Positions 26,385-35,287 are shown, counted from the stretch's first letter. The stretch: DNA of 35,320 nt from an uncultured Clostridia bacterium (GCA_944381055.1 CALWJQ010000055.1:1-35320), one strand, 5' to 3'. Notes: a model not told the origin generated them from the sequence alone. Made by a program: numbers and translations.

Positions 26385-27700
26385 ACTTCCAAATCCTCCT
26401 GATAAACGGGCCGCAGCTGCTCCAGACAGTCGAGCGCGCGCATGGCCAGCGCTGTATAGCGTTCGCGCTTGCCTCGGATGCGCTCAGGCATGGGGGGCAA
26501 AAGCCCGAAATTGATGTTCATGGGCTGAAAATCCCGGTTTTCCGTACTGATATGCAAAGCCAGCGCGCCCAGCGCCGTTTCAGGCGGGAAATCGATGAGC
26601 GCGCACCCCCGCAGCTGCCGGGCCAGGTTAAAGCCTGCACACAGCCCCGAAGCTGCCGACTCAATATATCCCTCGACGCCCGTAATCTGTCCGGCAAACC
26701 ACAGGTTTTCCTGGCCGATGACGCGGTAATGCCGGTCGAGCAGGCCGGGCGATCGCAGGAAACTGTTGCGGTGCATAACGCCATAGCGCAAAAACTCGGC
26801 GTTTTCCAGCCCCGGAATCATGGAAAAGACCCGCTTCTGCTCGGGGAAGCGCAGGTGCGTCTGAAAACCGACCATATTGTACATGGTCTTCTGCGCGTTG
26901 TCGGCGCGCAGCTGCACGACCGCATAGGGGCGCACGCCGGTACGCGGGTCGCGCAGGCCGACCGGTTTCATGGGCCCGTACCGCAGCGTGTCCTCGCCGC
27001 GGCGCGCCATCACCTCGACCGGCATACAGCCCTCGAAGACCTTTTTGTCCTCGAAGCCGTGGACCGGGGCTTCCTCCGCCGTCCGCAGCGCCGCAGCAAA
27101 GGCGGTGTACTGCTCTTTGTCCATGGGGCAGTTGATATAATCGGCATCCCCTTTATCGTAGCGCGACGCAAAATAAGCCTTGTCCATATCGATGCTTGCA
27201 AATGAAACGATGGGCGCTGCGGCGTCGTAAAAATGCAGCGGTGCGCTCTGCCCCAGCGCCCGCGAAATACTGTCTGCCAGCGCGCCCTCGGTCAGGGGGC
27301 CGGACGCGACGATCACATTCCCCTGCGGGATTTCATTGATACGCTCGCGAACCACCGTGACGCGCGGATGGGCGCAAAGACGTTCGGTGACCATCTTTGA
27401 AAAGCGTTCGCGGTCGACGGCCAGCGCCCCGCCCGCCGGGATAGCGCATTGGTCGGCGCATTCCATAATGAGAGATCCCGTTCGCCGCAGCTCCTCTTTG
27501 AGCAGCCCGGGCGCCGTGCTCAGCGCGGCGCCGCGCAGTGAGTTGGAACAGACCAGCTCGGCGAATTGCCCGGTGTGGTGGGCCGGCGACTCGTTCTCCG
27601 GACGCATCTCAACCAGCGTGACGTCGACGCCCCGGCGCGCCAGCTGCCAGGCCGCCTCGCTGCCGGCCAGCCCAGCTCCGATGACGATGGCCTTACTCAT
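26381..27700 (-). CDS. trmFO: Methylenetetrahydrofolate-tRNA (uracil-5-)-methyltransferase TrmFO
   Basis: This 439-residue flavoprotein makes ribothymidine-54 in tRNA using methylene-THF, the gram-positive alternative to TrmA. The FAD-binding motif is [19 protein letters not shown] (about 5-23). GidA-family segments follow: [55 protein letters not shown] and [20 protein letters not shown]. The start ATG (27698-27700) overlaps the topA stop by eight bases. A much longer frame upstream exists only because topA repeats stay open in the other frame. Confidence 0.95.
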   Translation of the reverse strand: MSKAIVIGAGLAGSEAAWQLARRGVDVTLVEMRPENESPAHHTGQFAELVCSNSLRGAALSTAPGLLKEELRRTGSLIMECADQCAIPAGGALAVDRERFSKMVTERLCAHPRVTVVRERINEIPQGNVIVASGPLTEGALADSISRALGQSAPLHFYDAAAPIVSFASIDMDKAYFASRYDKGDADYINCPMDKEQYTAFAAALRTAEEAPVHGFEDKKVFEGCMPVEVMARRGEDTLRYGPMKPVGLRDPRTGVRPYAVVQLRADNAQKTMYNMVGFQTHLRFPEQKRVFSMIPGLENAEFLRYGVMHRNSFLRSPGLLDRHYRVIGQENLWFAGQITGVEGYIESAASGLCAGFNLARQLRGCALIDFPPETALGALALHISTENRDFQPMNINFGLLPPMPERIRGKRERYTALAMRALDCLEQLRPVYQEDLEV

Positions 27701-30089
27701 CGCTTTCGGCCGCTTTTTTGCGGCGTGTTGTCTTTTGGGCCGGCTCTTCGGCTTCGGCGGCCGCGGCAGCCTTCCTGCGCGTCGTCTTTTTGACCGGCTC
27801 TTCGGCCTCGGCGGCCGCGGCAGTCTTCCTGCGCGTTGTCTTTTTAGCCGGCTCCTCGGTCTCGGCGGCCGCGGCAGCCTTCCTGCGCGTTGTCTTTTTA
27901 GCCGGCTCCTCGGCCTCGGCGGCCGCGGCAGCCTTCCTGCGCGTGCGCTTCGGCTTTTCTTCCGCAGGCGAATCCGCCTCGGACGCTTTGCTTTTGGCCG
28001 ATTTTCGTACCGGCAGTTCTTCAAAATAACCGCATCCCGGAACGTGGCAGACCATCCGCTTTTCTTCTTTGGTGTAATGGCGGTATAATGTGCCGCCGCA
28101 CTGCGGGCACTTCTGCTGCGTCGGTTTGTCCCATGTCATAAACGGACAGGTCGGGTTTTTTTCACACCCATAATAATAAAACCCGCTCTTGGATTTTTTC
28201 TTGAGCAGACGCGCCCCGCACACCGGGCACGGGACGCCGGTGTCTTCGCTCAGCGGCTTGGTGTTTTTACATTCCGGGTACCCCGGACAGGCTAAAAACT
28301 TGCCGAACCGCCCGGACTTGATGACCATTTTCCGGCCGCACAGCTCGCAGACAACATCGCTTTCTTCGTCGGGAACCTTAATGCGTTTTTTGTCCAGGTC
28401 GATTTCCGCCTGTTTAAGCTCGGCGGAAAACCCGTCGTAAAATTCGCTCAGCATTTTGCGGTAGTCGACTTTTCCGCTTTCAACGCCGTCGAGCTCGTCT
28501 TCCATATTGGCCGTAAACTGGACGTCGACAATGTCGTGGAATTTGTCGATCATCAGGTCTGTAACCGCCTCGCCCAGCGCCGTGGCGCGCAGGGCCTTGC
28601 CCTCTTTGACGACGTATTCGCGGCCGATGACGACCGAAATGGTCGGCGCATAGGTGCTGGGGCGGCCGATGCCTTTTTCTTCCATTGTCTTGATAAGGGA
28701 GGCCTCGGTATAACGCGGGGGGGGCTGGGTGAAGTGCTGTTTTGGCTCGGTGGCAATGTGCGCGGGGCTGTCGCCCTCTTCGAGCGCGGGCAGCGTCGCG
28801 CCGCCTTCCTCCTCGGGCGCGTCGTCCGTACCCTCTTCATACAGCGCGAGGAAGCCCGGGAACGCGACAATCTGCCCGCTGGCGCGGAAGGTACAGCCGC
28901 CGCACAGGATATCAGCCGACGTCGTGTCGAGCACGGCTTCGGCCATCTGCGACGCAATAAAGCGCGACCAGATCAGCTTATACAGCTTATATTGATCGGG
29001 CGTCAGGCTTTTGCGGATGCTTTCAGGGTCGAGCGCCGGATTGGATGGGCGAATAGCCTCGTGCGCGTCCTGCGCGCCTTTTTTCGTCTTGAACACACGG
29101 GCTTTGGCAGGGAGAAACGGTTCGCCGAAACGCTCGCCGATATAGCTGCGCGCCTGCGCCAGGGCCTCGTCGGCGATACGCAGCGAATCGGTACGCATAT
29201 AGGTAATGAGGCCGGTCGGCCCCATACCGGCGATGTTGACGCCTTCATACAGCTCCTGCGCCACCGACATGGTCCGCCGCGCCGTCATGGACAGTTTGCG
29301 GCTCGCTTCCTGCTGCAGCGTCGACGTAATAAAGGGCGGCGCGGGCTGACGTTTTTTCTTGGCCTTTTTAACGGTCTGCACGATATACGGCTGCCCGTCA
29401 ATGGCGTTTAAAACAGCGGCCGTTTCCTGTTCGTTGTGCAGATCCTTGTTGCCCGCCCCATCGCTGTAAAACCGGGCGGCAAAGCGCCTGCCGCCGCTTT
29501 CCAGCGTGACGTCGATGCTCCAGTATTCTTCGGGCTTAAAGTTTCTGATTTCTCGTTCGCGATCGACGACCAGACGGGTGACGACCGACTGCACGCGCCC
29601 GGCCGACAGGCCGGAACGCACCTTGCGCCACAAAAACGGCGAAAGCTTATAGCCGACGATGCGATCCAGAATCCGGCGCGCCTGCTGCGCGTCGACCAGG
29701 TTCATGTCGATGTCGCGCGGCGCGGCCACCGCTTCGGTCACCGCCTTTTTGGTAATTTCGTTAAAGGTGATGCGAAAAGTCTTGTCGTGCGGCAGGCCCA
29801 GAAGTTCGCGCAGGTGCCACGAAATGGCCTCGCCTTCACGGTCGGGGTCCGTCGCAAGATAAACGCACTCGGCGTCCTGCGCCGCCGACTTGAGCTCGCG
29901 GATCGTTTTGTCCTTGCCTTCGATAGGGACGTACTGGGGCGTAAAGCCATGCTCGATGTCGACGCCCAGCTCCTTCTTCGGCAGGTCGCGCAGATGGCCC
30001 ATGGAAGCGCTTACCTCGTAGCCCGGCCCCAGGTATTTGGTAATGGTCTTTGCCTTGGCCGGCGATTCCACAATGAGAAGTTTCGACAT
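27693..30089 (-). CDS. topA: DNA topoisomerase I
   Basis: This 798-residue type IA topoisomerase relaxes negative supercoils. The Toprim domain (1-about 115) has [13 protein letters not shown] with Glu8 and the acidic DPDREGE (81-87). The active-site Tyr297 is in [10 protein letters not shown]. Three Cys4 zinc ribbons follow in about 560-700: [24 protein letters not shown], and CPQCG..CHVPGC. The end (about 714-798) is a lysine/alanine/glutamate tail with four 18-residue repeats around [17 protein letters not shown], likely a flexible DNA-binding extension. AGGAGG lies five bases before the ATG. It lies downstream of dprA, a very common order. Confidence 0.97.
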   Translation of the reverse strand: MSKLLIVESPAKAKTITKYLGPGYEVSASMGHLRDLPKKELGVDIEHGFTPQYVPIEGKDKTIRELKSAAQDAECVYLATDPDREGEAISWHLRELLGLPHDKTFRITFNEITKKAVTEAVAAPRDIDMNLVDAQQARRILDRIVGYKLSPFLWRKVRSGLSAGRVQSVVTRLVVDREREIRNFKPEEYWSIDVTLESGGRRFAARFYSDGAGNKDLHNEQETAAVLNAIDGQPYIVQTVKKAKKKRQPAPPFITSTLQQEASRKLSMTARRTMSVAQELYEGVNIAGMGPTGLITYMRTDSLRIADEALAQARSYIGERFGEPFLPAKARVFKTKKGAQDAHEAIRPSNPALDPESIRKSLTPDQYKLYKLIWSRFIASQMAEAVLDTTSADILCGGCTFRASGQIVAFPGFLALYEEGTDDAPEEEGGATLPALEEGDSPAHIATEPKQHFTQPPPRYTEASLIKTMEEKGIGRPSTYAPTISVVIGREYVVKEGKALRATALGEAVTDLMIDKFHDIVDVQFTANMEDELDGVESGKVDYRKMLSEFYDGFSAELKQAEIDLDKKRIKVPDEESDVVCELCGRKMVIKSGRFGKFLACPGYPECKNTKPLSEDTGVPCPVCGARLLKKKSKSGFYYYGCEKNPTCPFMTWDKPTQQKCPQCGGTLYRHYTKEEKRMVCHVPGCGYFEELPVRKSAKSKASEADSPAEEKPKRTRRKAAAAAEAEEPAKKTTRRKAAAAAETEEPAKKTTRRKTAAAAEAEEPVKKTTRRKAAAAAEAEEPAQKTTRRKKAAESDE
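27731..27946 (-). repeat. Four 54-base tandem repeats in the 3' end of topA
   Basis: Four in-frame 54-base units run end to end (27731, 27785, 27839 and 27893), differing at only a few bases each. Each encodes 18 residues of a basic/alanine-rich repeat. The high identity means copy number may vary between strains. Confidence 0.92.
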
Positions 30090-30140
30090 AGTTCCTCCTG
30101 GTTTTCAAAGCGGGCGCAGACGCCGCGCTTTCTGTTCTGA

Positions 30141-31352
30141 TCAATAGGTGCGTTCATACCGCTTGCCCGGCAGGCGGCGAACCAATCCGGCGATTTCCAA
30201 AAATGTCAGCGCCTGCAGCGCTTCGGCGGCCGGGACCCCGCTTTGTTCGATGAGTTCGTCTATCTGCATGGCGCTGTCCAGCGCCGCCAAAAGCTCGCGC
30301 TGCGGGCCTTCAGGCACGTCGGGCGCATAGGCCGCCGCAATGCCCGGTCCCGCGGCAGGCTGCGGGGCTTGGGGCCGCGCCTTTCCCTCCCGCCTGCGGG
30401 GCGCGGTCGGGCGCGGCGGTTCGCCGGTATCCGGCCGCTCTTCAAAAACCGGGGCGCACGGGCGCAGGCCGAGCGATTCCCAGCGCCCCGCATATTCGTC
30501 GAGCACCCGCTGCGGCGACGTCACCAGCTGTGCGCCGGCCGAAGCAATGAGCTCGTTGGTTCCTTCAGAGTTGGGCGCGTCGACCGCGCCGGGGACTGCG
30601 AAAACGTCCCGCCCTTGTTCCAGCGCCTGATGCGCCGTTTGCAGCGTCCCGCTCTGCTTTGCCGCCTCGCACACGACGACGCCGAGCGACAGGCCGCTGA
30701 TCAGCCTGTTGCGCCGCGGAAAATCGGACGCGCTGTAAGGACGCCCGATGGAATATTCGGTGACAAGCGCGCCGTAGCGTGCGATCTCGCTCATCAGCGG
30801 CGCGTTGGACGCCGGCGAACACCGATCGAGCGGCGTTCCCAGCACGGCAACCGTCGGGCTCCCGCCCTTGAGAGCGCCGCGGTGTGCGGCGCCGTCGCAC
30901 CCCACAGCCATTCCCGACACCACGACAACGCCGGCGCGCGACAGGACATAGCCCATTTTTTCGGCGATTTGCAGGCCATAGGCGCTGGCACTGCGCTTTC
31001 CGATGACGGCAATGGCCGGCACTTTGGAAAAATCGGGGAGCTCGCCCCGCACATAAAGAACGGCCGGCGGGTCGGGAATATGACGCAGGGGCGCGGGAAA
31101 ATCCTTGTCATAAAAGGACAGGGCCCGCCCGCCGATCGCCTCGGTACGGCGCAGGATTTCTTCAGCCCGGCGCAGGGATTTGTTTTGAAACCGCATGGTC
31201 TCTTTGGCCGTCAGCCCGCCGCACAGCCCGCCTGCCTGCCGGGCGCTCATGGACAAAAATTCATCGCCCGAAGAACAGGCGCGCAGCAGCGCGGCCTGGC
31301 GGGCCGGGGCCAGCCGGGCTTCGCTCAGCCAGATACATCCGAATATGTGCAT
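30141..31352 (-). CDS. dprA: DNA-processing protein DprA (Smf)
   Basis: This 403-residue protein loads RecA on incoming single-stranded DNA during transformation. A helical N-terminal region is followed by the Rossmann-like domain (about 95-300), with AIAVIGKRSASAYGLQIAEKM, VVSGMAVGCDGAAHRGAL, YSASDFPRRNRLISGLS, VVCEAAKQSGTLQTA and AVPGAVDAPNSEGTNELIASGA-like segments. A winged helix ends the protein (about 335-400). A low-complexity Pro/Arg/Ala linker joins the two. GGGGGAA lies shortly before the ATG. Presence of dprA alone does not prove competence. Confidence 0.95.
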   Translation of the reverse strand: MHIFGCIWLSEARLAPARQAALLRACSSGDEFLSMSARQAGGLCGGLTAKETMRFQNKSLRRAEEILRRTEAIGGRALSFYDKDFPAPLRHIPDPPAVLYVRGELPDFSKVPAIAVIGKRSASAYGLQIAEKMGYVLSRAGVVVVSGMAVGCDGAAHRGALKGGSPTVAVLGTPLDRCSPASNAPLMSEIARYGALVTEYSIGRPYSASDFPRRNRLISGLSLGVVVCEAAKQSGTLQTAHQALEQGRDVFAVPGAVDAPNSEGTNELIASAGAQLVTSPQRVLDEYAGRWESLGLRPCAPVFEERPDTGEPPRPTAPRRREGKARPQAPQPAAGPGIAAAYAPDVPEGPQRELLAALDSAMQIDELIEQSGVPAAEALQALTFLEIAGLVRRLPGKRYERTY

Positions 31353-31394
31353 GGCGCTTCCCCCCGTCTTCCGGCCGGTGCAGCCGTTTCTATT

Positions 31395-32147
31395 CTACCC
31401 GCGCGAACGTTTCATTTCCCACAGAAAAATGGCGGCTGCCACAGCAGCGTTGAGCGATTCCGCCCCCTCGATAGGGATCACGGCGTGCGTGTCGCACAGC
31501 GCGAGCGTTTCCGGGCGCAGCCCATGCGCTTCGCTTCCGATCAGCACACAGGCGCGGCGCAAATCCGTTTTTTCAATGCTTTGCGCGCCGGCACTCAGGG
31601 CGGCTCCGATCAGAGCCACACCGCGCTCGCGCGTCCACTGCCACAGCTCGTGCGGCGTCATGACGCAAGTTTTGACACGGAAAATCGACCCCATGGTCGA
31701 ACGCACGGTTTTAGGCGCGTACAAATCGGCGCATGAGCCGACGCGGACAACCTCGGGCGATCCCAACGCCTCGGCCGTACGGAAAACCGTGCCCAGGTTG
31801 CCGGGATCCCGCAGATCCTCGACTGCGATAAGCTGCCCGCCCTTCGGGAGTTCCTGCCGCGGAATACGACAGGTAAAGACCGGGCCGCGGGGCGCTTCCG
31901 TGTCTGACAGCTTGCGCAGCACCGGTTCGGTCACCGTAAAGCAGGGCGCATCGACGCCGCCCAGCAGCTCTTCCTGCCCCGGCAGCGCATAGACCTCGGC
32001 GATGCCGGCGCCCGCCGCAGCGGCTTCGCGCAGCATGGTCGGCCCTTCACAGACAAACAGGCCCTCTTCCCGCCGCGCCGCGCTCGAAACGAGCAGTTTG
32101 GCCACGCGCTTGACACGGGGGTTTTCTCTGCTTTCAATGCGTGTCAT
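31395..32147 (-). CDS. TrmH/SpoU family 2'-O-ribose RNA methyltransferase
   Basis: This protein of 250 residues is a SPOUT-fold methyltransferase with an N-terminal RNA-binding part (RIESRENPRVKRVAKLL). The three family motifs are intact: motif 1 LIAVEDLRDPGNLGTVFRTAEALG, motif 2 VLIGSEAHGL, and motif 3 IPIEGAESLNAAVAAAIFLWEM. The substrate could be 23S rRNA or tRNA. The ATG at 32145-32147 matches family starts, although the GGAGG is 15 bases upstream, an unusually long spacing; a GTG at 32177 is in frame but lacks a site. It appears to open the transcript that runs through dprA to rnc. Confidence 0.9.
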   Translation of the reverse strand: MTRIESRENPRVKRVAKLLVSSAARREEGLFVCEGPTMLREAAAAGAGIAEVYALPGQEELLGGVDAPCFTVTEPVLRKLSDTEAPRGPVFTCRIPRQELPKGGQLIAVEDLRDPGNLGTVFRTAEALGSPEVVRVGSCADLYAPKTVRSTMGSIFRVKTCVMTPHELWQWTRERGVALIGAALSAGAQSIEKTDLRRACVLIGSEAHGLRPETLALCDTHAVIPIEGAESLNAAVAAAIFLWEMKRSRG

Positions 32148-32313
32148 GAATGATCTGCAAAGCCTCCTTGCCCGCACAGGCCAAAAGCTCAGCCGGCGAT
32201 TTTCGTACCGCAACAGTATATGGCAGCAGACCCGCCCGCGTCCGGCGGTCGGACCCGTCTGCCGAATCAATCCCAAATCCTGCGCACGGCCTTGACAAAT
32301 TTATACGGGCATA

Positions 32314-32342
32314 AGTATAGCATACGCCTTGCATGTGTTCAA
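32314..32342 (-). promoter_or_regulatory. Promoter of the methyltransferase-dprA-topA unit
   Basis: On the minus strand TTGAAC (32337-32342), 17 bases, and TATACT (32314-32319) with TG one base before (TGcTATACT). It leaves a leader of roughly 160 bases. Confidence 0.65.
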
Positions 32343-32414
32343 GTCAACGGTTTTTTGGTATATCGCCGATTTTGTACCCGCCAGACAAAAAGCCCTTTCT
32401 GCCCGGCAGGCAAG

Positions 32415-32449
32415 AAAAGACACTCTTGCACAAGGCAAAAGTGTCTTTT
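32415..32449 (-). terminator. Terminator of the HTH-membrane gene
   Basis: AAAAGACACT and AGTGTCTTTT pair fully; inside them TTGC and GCAA pair again around a short loop. It stands 81 bases after the HTH gene stop and before the next promoter. Both ends carry A/T runs, so it may act in both directions. Confidence 0.75.
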
Positions 32450-32530
32450 CGAAAGCAGCTTCCGACAGCATATGTGGCGGCTTCAGGCCTCTGCGCAGCG
32501 CCTGCACAAAACCTGCCGCTGAAGATGCCT

Positions 32531-33040
32531 CTATCTCTTATCCCGTGTCAGGAAAGCGCCTGCCGCCGCTCCGAGCATGGCGATCGGCGCCGCTCGGACA
32601 AACAGCCACTCCAGTGCGTGAAACCCCACCCCAATGACTGCGGTTTCAGGGTCGCCGTAATCCCAGCCCAGATAAGGGCTGTTCAGGATGAAGAGGGCCG
32701 CGAAAGCCCCTGCGCTCAGCACACAGACGGCGATAAACGACCAATGGAAGATCTTTCGCCTCAATGTTTTCTTTCGGGCAAGCTGCAGGTTTATGACCTC
32801 AAGCTTTTCAGAAATTGCTTTTAAAACATCCGGCTTTGGTTCGGCAGCCGTTTCTCCCAGCAAGGCGCTCACGGGAGTTTCCAACGCTTCTGACAGGGAA
32901 ATCAGCAGATCCGCATCGGGAACCGACAGGCCTTTTTCCCATTTTGAAATGGTTTGCCGCACTACGTTCAGTTTAACGGCAAGCTCTTCCTGTGACAGGC
33001 CTTTTGACTTTCTTGCCAATCGGATATTTTCGTTCAGCAT
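32531..33040 (-). CDS. XRE-type HTH regulator with two C-terminal membrane segments
   Basis: This 169-residue protein has an N-terminal helix-turn-helix of the Cro/C1 type (about 4-60): IRLARKSKGLSQEELAVKLNVVRQT and ISKWEKGLSVPDADLLISLSEAL. A short linker leads to two hydrophobic stretches, FIAVCVLSAGAFAALFIL (about 103-120) and ALEWLFVRAAPIAMLGAAAGAFL (about 141-163). The architecture is common in firmicutes and implies a membrane-tethered DNA-binding protein, perhaps sensing envelope state; the ligand is unknown. It is monocistronic with its own promoter and terminator. A palindrome over the -35 box hints at autoregulation. Confidence 0.85.
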   Translation of the reverse strand: MLNENIRLARKSKGLSQEELAVKLNVVRQTISKWEKGLSVPDADLLISLSEALETPVSALLGETAAEPKPDVLKAISEKLEVINLQLARKKTLRRKIFHWSFIAVCVLSAGAFAALFILNSPYLGWDYGDPETAVIGVGFHALEWLFVRAAPIAMLGAAAGAFLTRDKR

Positions 33041-33075
33041 TGCAGAGAACCGCCTTTCTTTCAGTGATTACCGCC

Positions 33076-33109
33076 ATTGTACCCAAGTCAGGCCGTTGCT
33101 GCAAGCAAC
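33076..33109 (-). promoter_or_regulatory. Promoter and overlapping palindrome of the HTH-membrane gene
   Basis: On the minus strand TTGCAG (33099-33104), 17 bases, and TACAAT (33076-33081), 35 bases before the gene. GTTGCT-gca-AGCAAC (33095-33109) is a perfect inverted repeat covering the -35, a natural position for a repressor. Confidence 0.5.
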
Positions 33110-33137
33110 GCAGATGAACATTTCCCCTTTTTGCCCC

Positions 33138-33174
33138 AAAAGGGCGATGCCGTCTGTTCAGGCACCACCCTTTT
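33138..33174 (-). terminator. Hairpin after the metG fragment
   Basis: On the minus strand AAAAGGGTGGTGCC pairs with GGCATCGCCCTTTT over 14 positions with two G-U pairs and a nine-base loop. It lies about 80 bases after the metG fragment stop and before the HTH promoter. Confidence 0.65.
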
Positions 33175-33254
33175 GTGATTGCTGTTGCGTAAAAACGTGC
33201 TCCGCGTTTTGCTCGGCTTCGGGACACACTCTTTCACGGGCAAAACGGCGCGCC

Positions 33255-33824
33255 TTAATAAAGCTTTGCGCCTGCCGGGATGTGGTCGTCCACCATCAGC
33301 AGATAGAGCTTTTCCTGTCCTTCCTCATGATGCACCGCCGAAATCAGCATACCGCAGGAATCGATGCCCATCATCGGCCTCGGCGGCAGATTGGTAATGG
33401 CAATACAGGTCTTGCCGACCAGCTCTTCCGGCTCGTAGTAAGCGTGAATGCCGCTTAAAATCGTCCTGGGCTCGCCGCTTCCGTCATCCAGCGTGAACTT
33501 TAAGAGCTTTTTGGATTTGGGTACGGCTTCGCAGGACAGCACTTTGACCGCCCTGAAGTCGGACTTGCTGAAGGTCTCAAAATCTACGAAATCCTTGAAC
33601 AAGGGCTCGATCTCCACCTTGGAAAAATCGATCTTTTCGGCCCCGGCCTTGCCGCCGTCCACGGCAGTTTCAGACGCCTTGTTTGCCGCATCAGTCCCCG
33701 TATTTCCCTCTTTCAAAGGCTTCATCGTGGGGAACAGAAAACCGGTGCTCTGTATCCCCCCGCAAGTTCCCATATCCTCAGCATTGCCCGGAAGCTGGGC
33801 CATAATGTTCTTATATTGTTTCAT
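33255..33824 (-). CDS. Methionyl-tRNA synthetase C-terminal tRNA-binding domain, probably a 5'-truncated metG
   Basis: This 189-residue frame ends in a tRNA-binding OB fold of the EMAPII/CsaA type as found at the C-terminus of clostridial MetRS. Visible segments are FVDFETFSKSDFRAVKVLSCEAVPKSKKLLKF, RTILSGIHAYYEPEELVGK, NLPPRPMMGIDSCGML and DDHIPAGAKLY. The preceding part (GGIQSTGFLFPTMKPLKEG) resembles the degraded linker that joins catalytic and C-terminal parts. The class I catalytic domain (HIGH, KMSKS, anticodon region) is absent. The ATG has no good ribosome binding site; the nearest GGAAG suits another ATG at 33834 whose frame stops after seven codons. The recombinase gene begins just 47 bases upstream. 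It may be a remnant or a free-standing tRNA-binding protein. Confidence 0.7.
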   Translation of the reverse strand: MKQYKNIMAQLPGNAEDMGTCGGIQSTGFLFPTMKPLKEGNTGTDAANKASETAVDGGKAGAEKIDFSKVEIEPLFKDFVDFETFSKSDFRAVKVLSCEAVPKSKKLLKFTLDDGSGEPRTILSGIHAYYEPEELVGKTCIAITNLPPRPMMGIDSCGMLISAVHHEEGQEKLYLLMVDDHIPAGAKLY

Positions 33825-33850
33825 AATATTCCATCGTCACTTCCTCAACT

Positions 33851-33870
33851 GGTGTAAAATCAGGTGTAAA
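33851..33870. repeat. Direct repeat of GGTGTAAA beside the recombinase stop
   Basis: Two exact copies of GGTGTAAA are 12 bases apart and end at the recombinase stop codon. Tn916-type integrases bind short direct repeats near element ends, which makes these candidates; binding is not shown. Confidence 0.45.
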
Positions 33871-35142
33871 TTAACTTACCCGGATCTTCCCCTCAAGATT
33901 AACGAAGCTGGCCACTTTTCTTTCCTTCGTAGCTTCATTGTAAATATTCATTGTTGTCGTGATATCCGCATGCCCCATGATTTCCTGAATAACCTTGAGA
34001 TCTTTCTCGTTCTCGCAAAAACGAGTGCAAAATGTATGCCTTAGGTTGTGGCATGAAAAATGCGGCAGGAGCTGCGGTGCTCGCTTTTCTTGCTTAGCAC
34101 GTAACGTTTCCTCAGCATTGTAATCTCGGCATATTCGTTCAATAGCTCGATTGACGCAATGCGGACTAATTGCCTCACCGTATCTGGATGAAAAAATGAA
34201 TCCACTATAACCATCAATCACAGTATCATTGAAGCCATCTTCCATTTGACGAAGTCGCTCCTGGAGAAGAGCACGCCGAACTTCCTCAAGCATCGGAATA
34301 ATCCGGATTCCCGCACTTGTCTTAGGCGTTGTAACGTGGAAACCCATCTTCCCTGTTTTTTCACGTTTGCGATAAACCAGGTTATGATTTATGGAGATTA
34401 TTCCCTCAGCAAAATCGCAATCTTGCCATCTTAACCCTACAACTTCGCCGATTCTGCACCCGGTCCCGAGCAACACAGTAAAAATAGGTAGCCAGTGTTT
34501 GTAGGTCGGCGATGAAGAAACATAACTAATAAAAGCAGATTGTTGCGATTCTGTCAAGGCTTTTCTTTTCGGTTTTTCCCAGTTGTGGGTTCTTTTGATC
34601 TCGTTCATGACACCATCAGTCGGATTCAATCGAATGATGCCATCCCGAACTGCAGTAGAGAAAACCGGATGAAGTATGGTATGGATGATTTCCATACTGT
34701 TAGGCTTAAAGCCTTTTTCATGAATCAGCGACAGGTAAAATCTCTTGATGTCACTATACTTGATATTGGCCAGCTTCATGTATCCGATTTCATCTCTGAC
34801 ATACTTATCATACATGTACTTATAGTTTCCTCTGGTAGATTCCTTGATCTCAATCTTCTGGGCGATATACCGATCAAAGTGGCCGTTCAAAGTCGTTCGG
34901 TCCGCTTCATGTGTATGTATTCCATCTTCGAGATCTCTGCGAATCCGTTTCTCCATTGAGCGCAGTGATTCGTTGCATCTCTTACCGGATGGGATCCGAT
35001 CCGTATCTACCAGTTTCCAACTATATACGCTTTTTCTCTCCCCCTTTTCATCATAATACCTGTACTCATACTTGCCATCGCTGCGTTGTAATTCCCCTTG
35101 TCTCAGGAGTCGTCCTTTATTATCGCGTCGTTTTTCGGACAC
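33871..35142 (-). CDS. Tyrosine recombinase (integrase), Tn916 Int-like
   Basis: This 423-residue site-specific recombinase inserts and excises a mobile element. An N-terminal arm-binding domain (about 8-60: RLLRQGELQRSDGKYEYRYYDEKGERKSVYS) resembles the Tn916 integrase N-terminus. A helical core-binding domain follows (about 85-180) and then the catalytic domain. All catalytic residues are present: Arg230 in GTGCRIGEV, Lys274 in TTPKTSAG, His365 and Arg368 in HNLRHT, His391 in GHADIT and Tyr401 in MNIYNEA. The start is GTG at 35140-35142, with AAGGAG five bases upstream. The gene is intact and AT-rich relative to the core, a sign of recent acquisition. Confidence 0.94.
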   Translation of the reverse strand: MSEKRRDNKGRLLRQGELQRSDGKYEYRYYDEKGERKSVYSWKLVDTDRIPSGKRCNESLRSMEKRIRRDLEDGIHTHEADRTTLNGHFDRYIAQKIEIKESTRGNYKYMYDKYVRDEIGYMKLANIKYSDIKRFYLSLIHEKGFKPNSMEIIHTILHPVFSTAVRDGIIRLNPTDGVMNEIKRTHNWEKPKRKALTESQQSAFISYVSSSPTYKHWLPIFTVLLGTGCRIGEVVGLRWQDCDFAEGIISINHNLVYRKREKTGKMGFHVTTPKTSAGIRIIPMLEEVRRALLQERLRQMEDGFNDTVIDGYSGFIFSSRYGEAISPHCVNRAIERICRDYNAEETLRAKQEKRAPQLLPHFSCHNLRHTFCTRFCENEKDLKVIQEIMGHADITTTMNIYNEATKERKVASFVNLEGKIRVS

Positions 35143-35180
35143 GGTTACTCCTTTCCAAGAGCCTCCTAATTACACATTTA

Positions 35181-35209
35181 ATTATAATACAGGAGCCTCT
35201 TTTTTTCAA
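35181..35209 (-). promoter_or_regulatory. Promoter of the integrase gene
   Basis: On the minus strand TTGAAA (35204-35209), 17 bases, and TATAAT (35181-35186), 38 bases before the GTG. An imperfect inverted repeat (35158-35167 and 35191-35200, nine of ten pairs) brackets the -10 and could be an operator. Confidence 0.7.
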
Positions 35210-35248
35210 CCTGTGCGTCATTTGTACTGATATGAACGAAAAGCCAAA

Positions 35249-35287
35249 GGCCTGGACATAGTCTAAATCTATATCCAGGCCCTTTTT
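35249..35287. terminator. Hairpin terminator upstream of the integrase promoter
   Basis: GGCCTGGACATAG pairs with CTATATCCAGGCC over 12 of 13 positions and a seven-base loop, followed by CTTTTT on the plus strand and CTTTG on the other. It probably insulates the integrase from whatever lies to the right. Confidence 0.7.

Larger units (their letters stand above)
32148..32530. other. Gene-free stretch: leader and promoter of the methyltransferase gene, terminator of the HTH gene
   Basis: This 383-base gap contains the promoter at 32314-32342, a leader of about 160 bases down to the methyltransferase start, and the terminator at 32415-32449. Short open frames exist on both strands, but none has a convincing start site or recognisable product. 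No tRNA or known riboswitch fold was seen by eye. Confidence 0.6.

Noticed and set aside
27731..27946. Regular repeats that might suggest a CRISPR array
   Set aside because: The units are directly adjacent without unique spacers and are in frame within topA. The same applies to the repeats at 15561-15649.
27701..28024. A 108-residue Pro/Arg-rich N-terminal extension of TrmFO
   Set aside because: It is the topA repeat region read in another frame. TrmFO homologues begin at [10 protein letters not shown], and the ATG at 27700 overlaps the topA stop normally.
32292..32321. A plus-strand TTGACA with TATAGC 18 bases downstream
   Set aside because: No gene follows on the plus strand; the bases overlap the better minus-strand promoter, and this is probably chance.
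32329..32637. A 102-codon plus-strand open frame
   Set aside because: It crosses a terminator hairpin and runs antisense into the HTH gene, with no ribosome binding site or recognisable domain.
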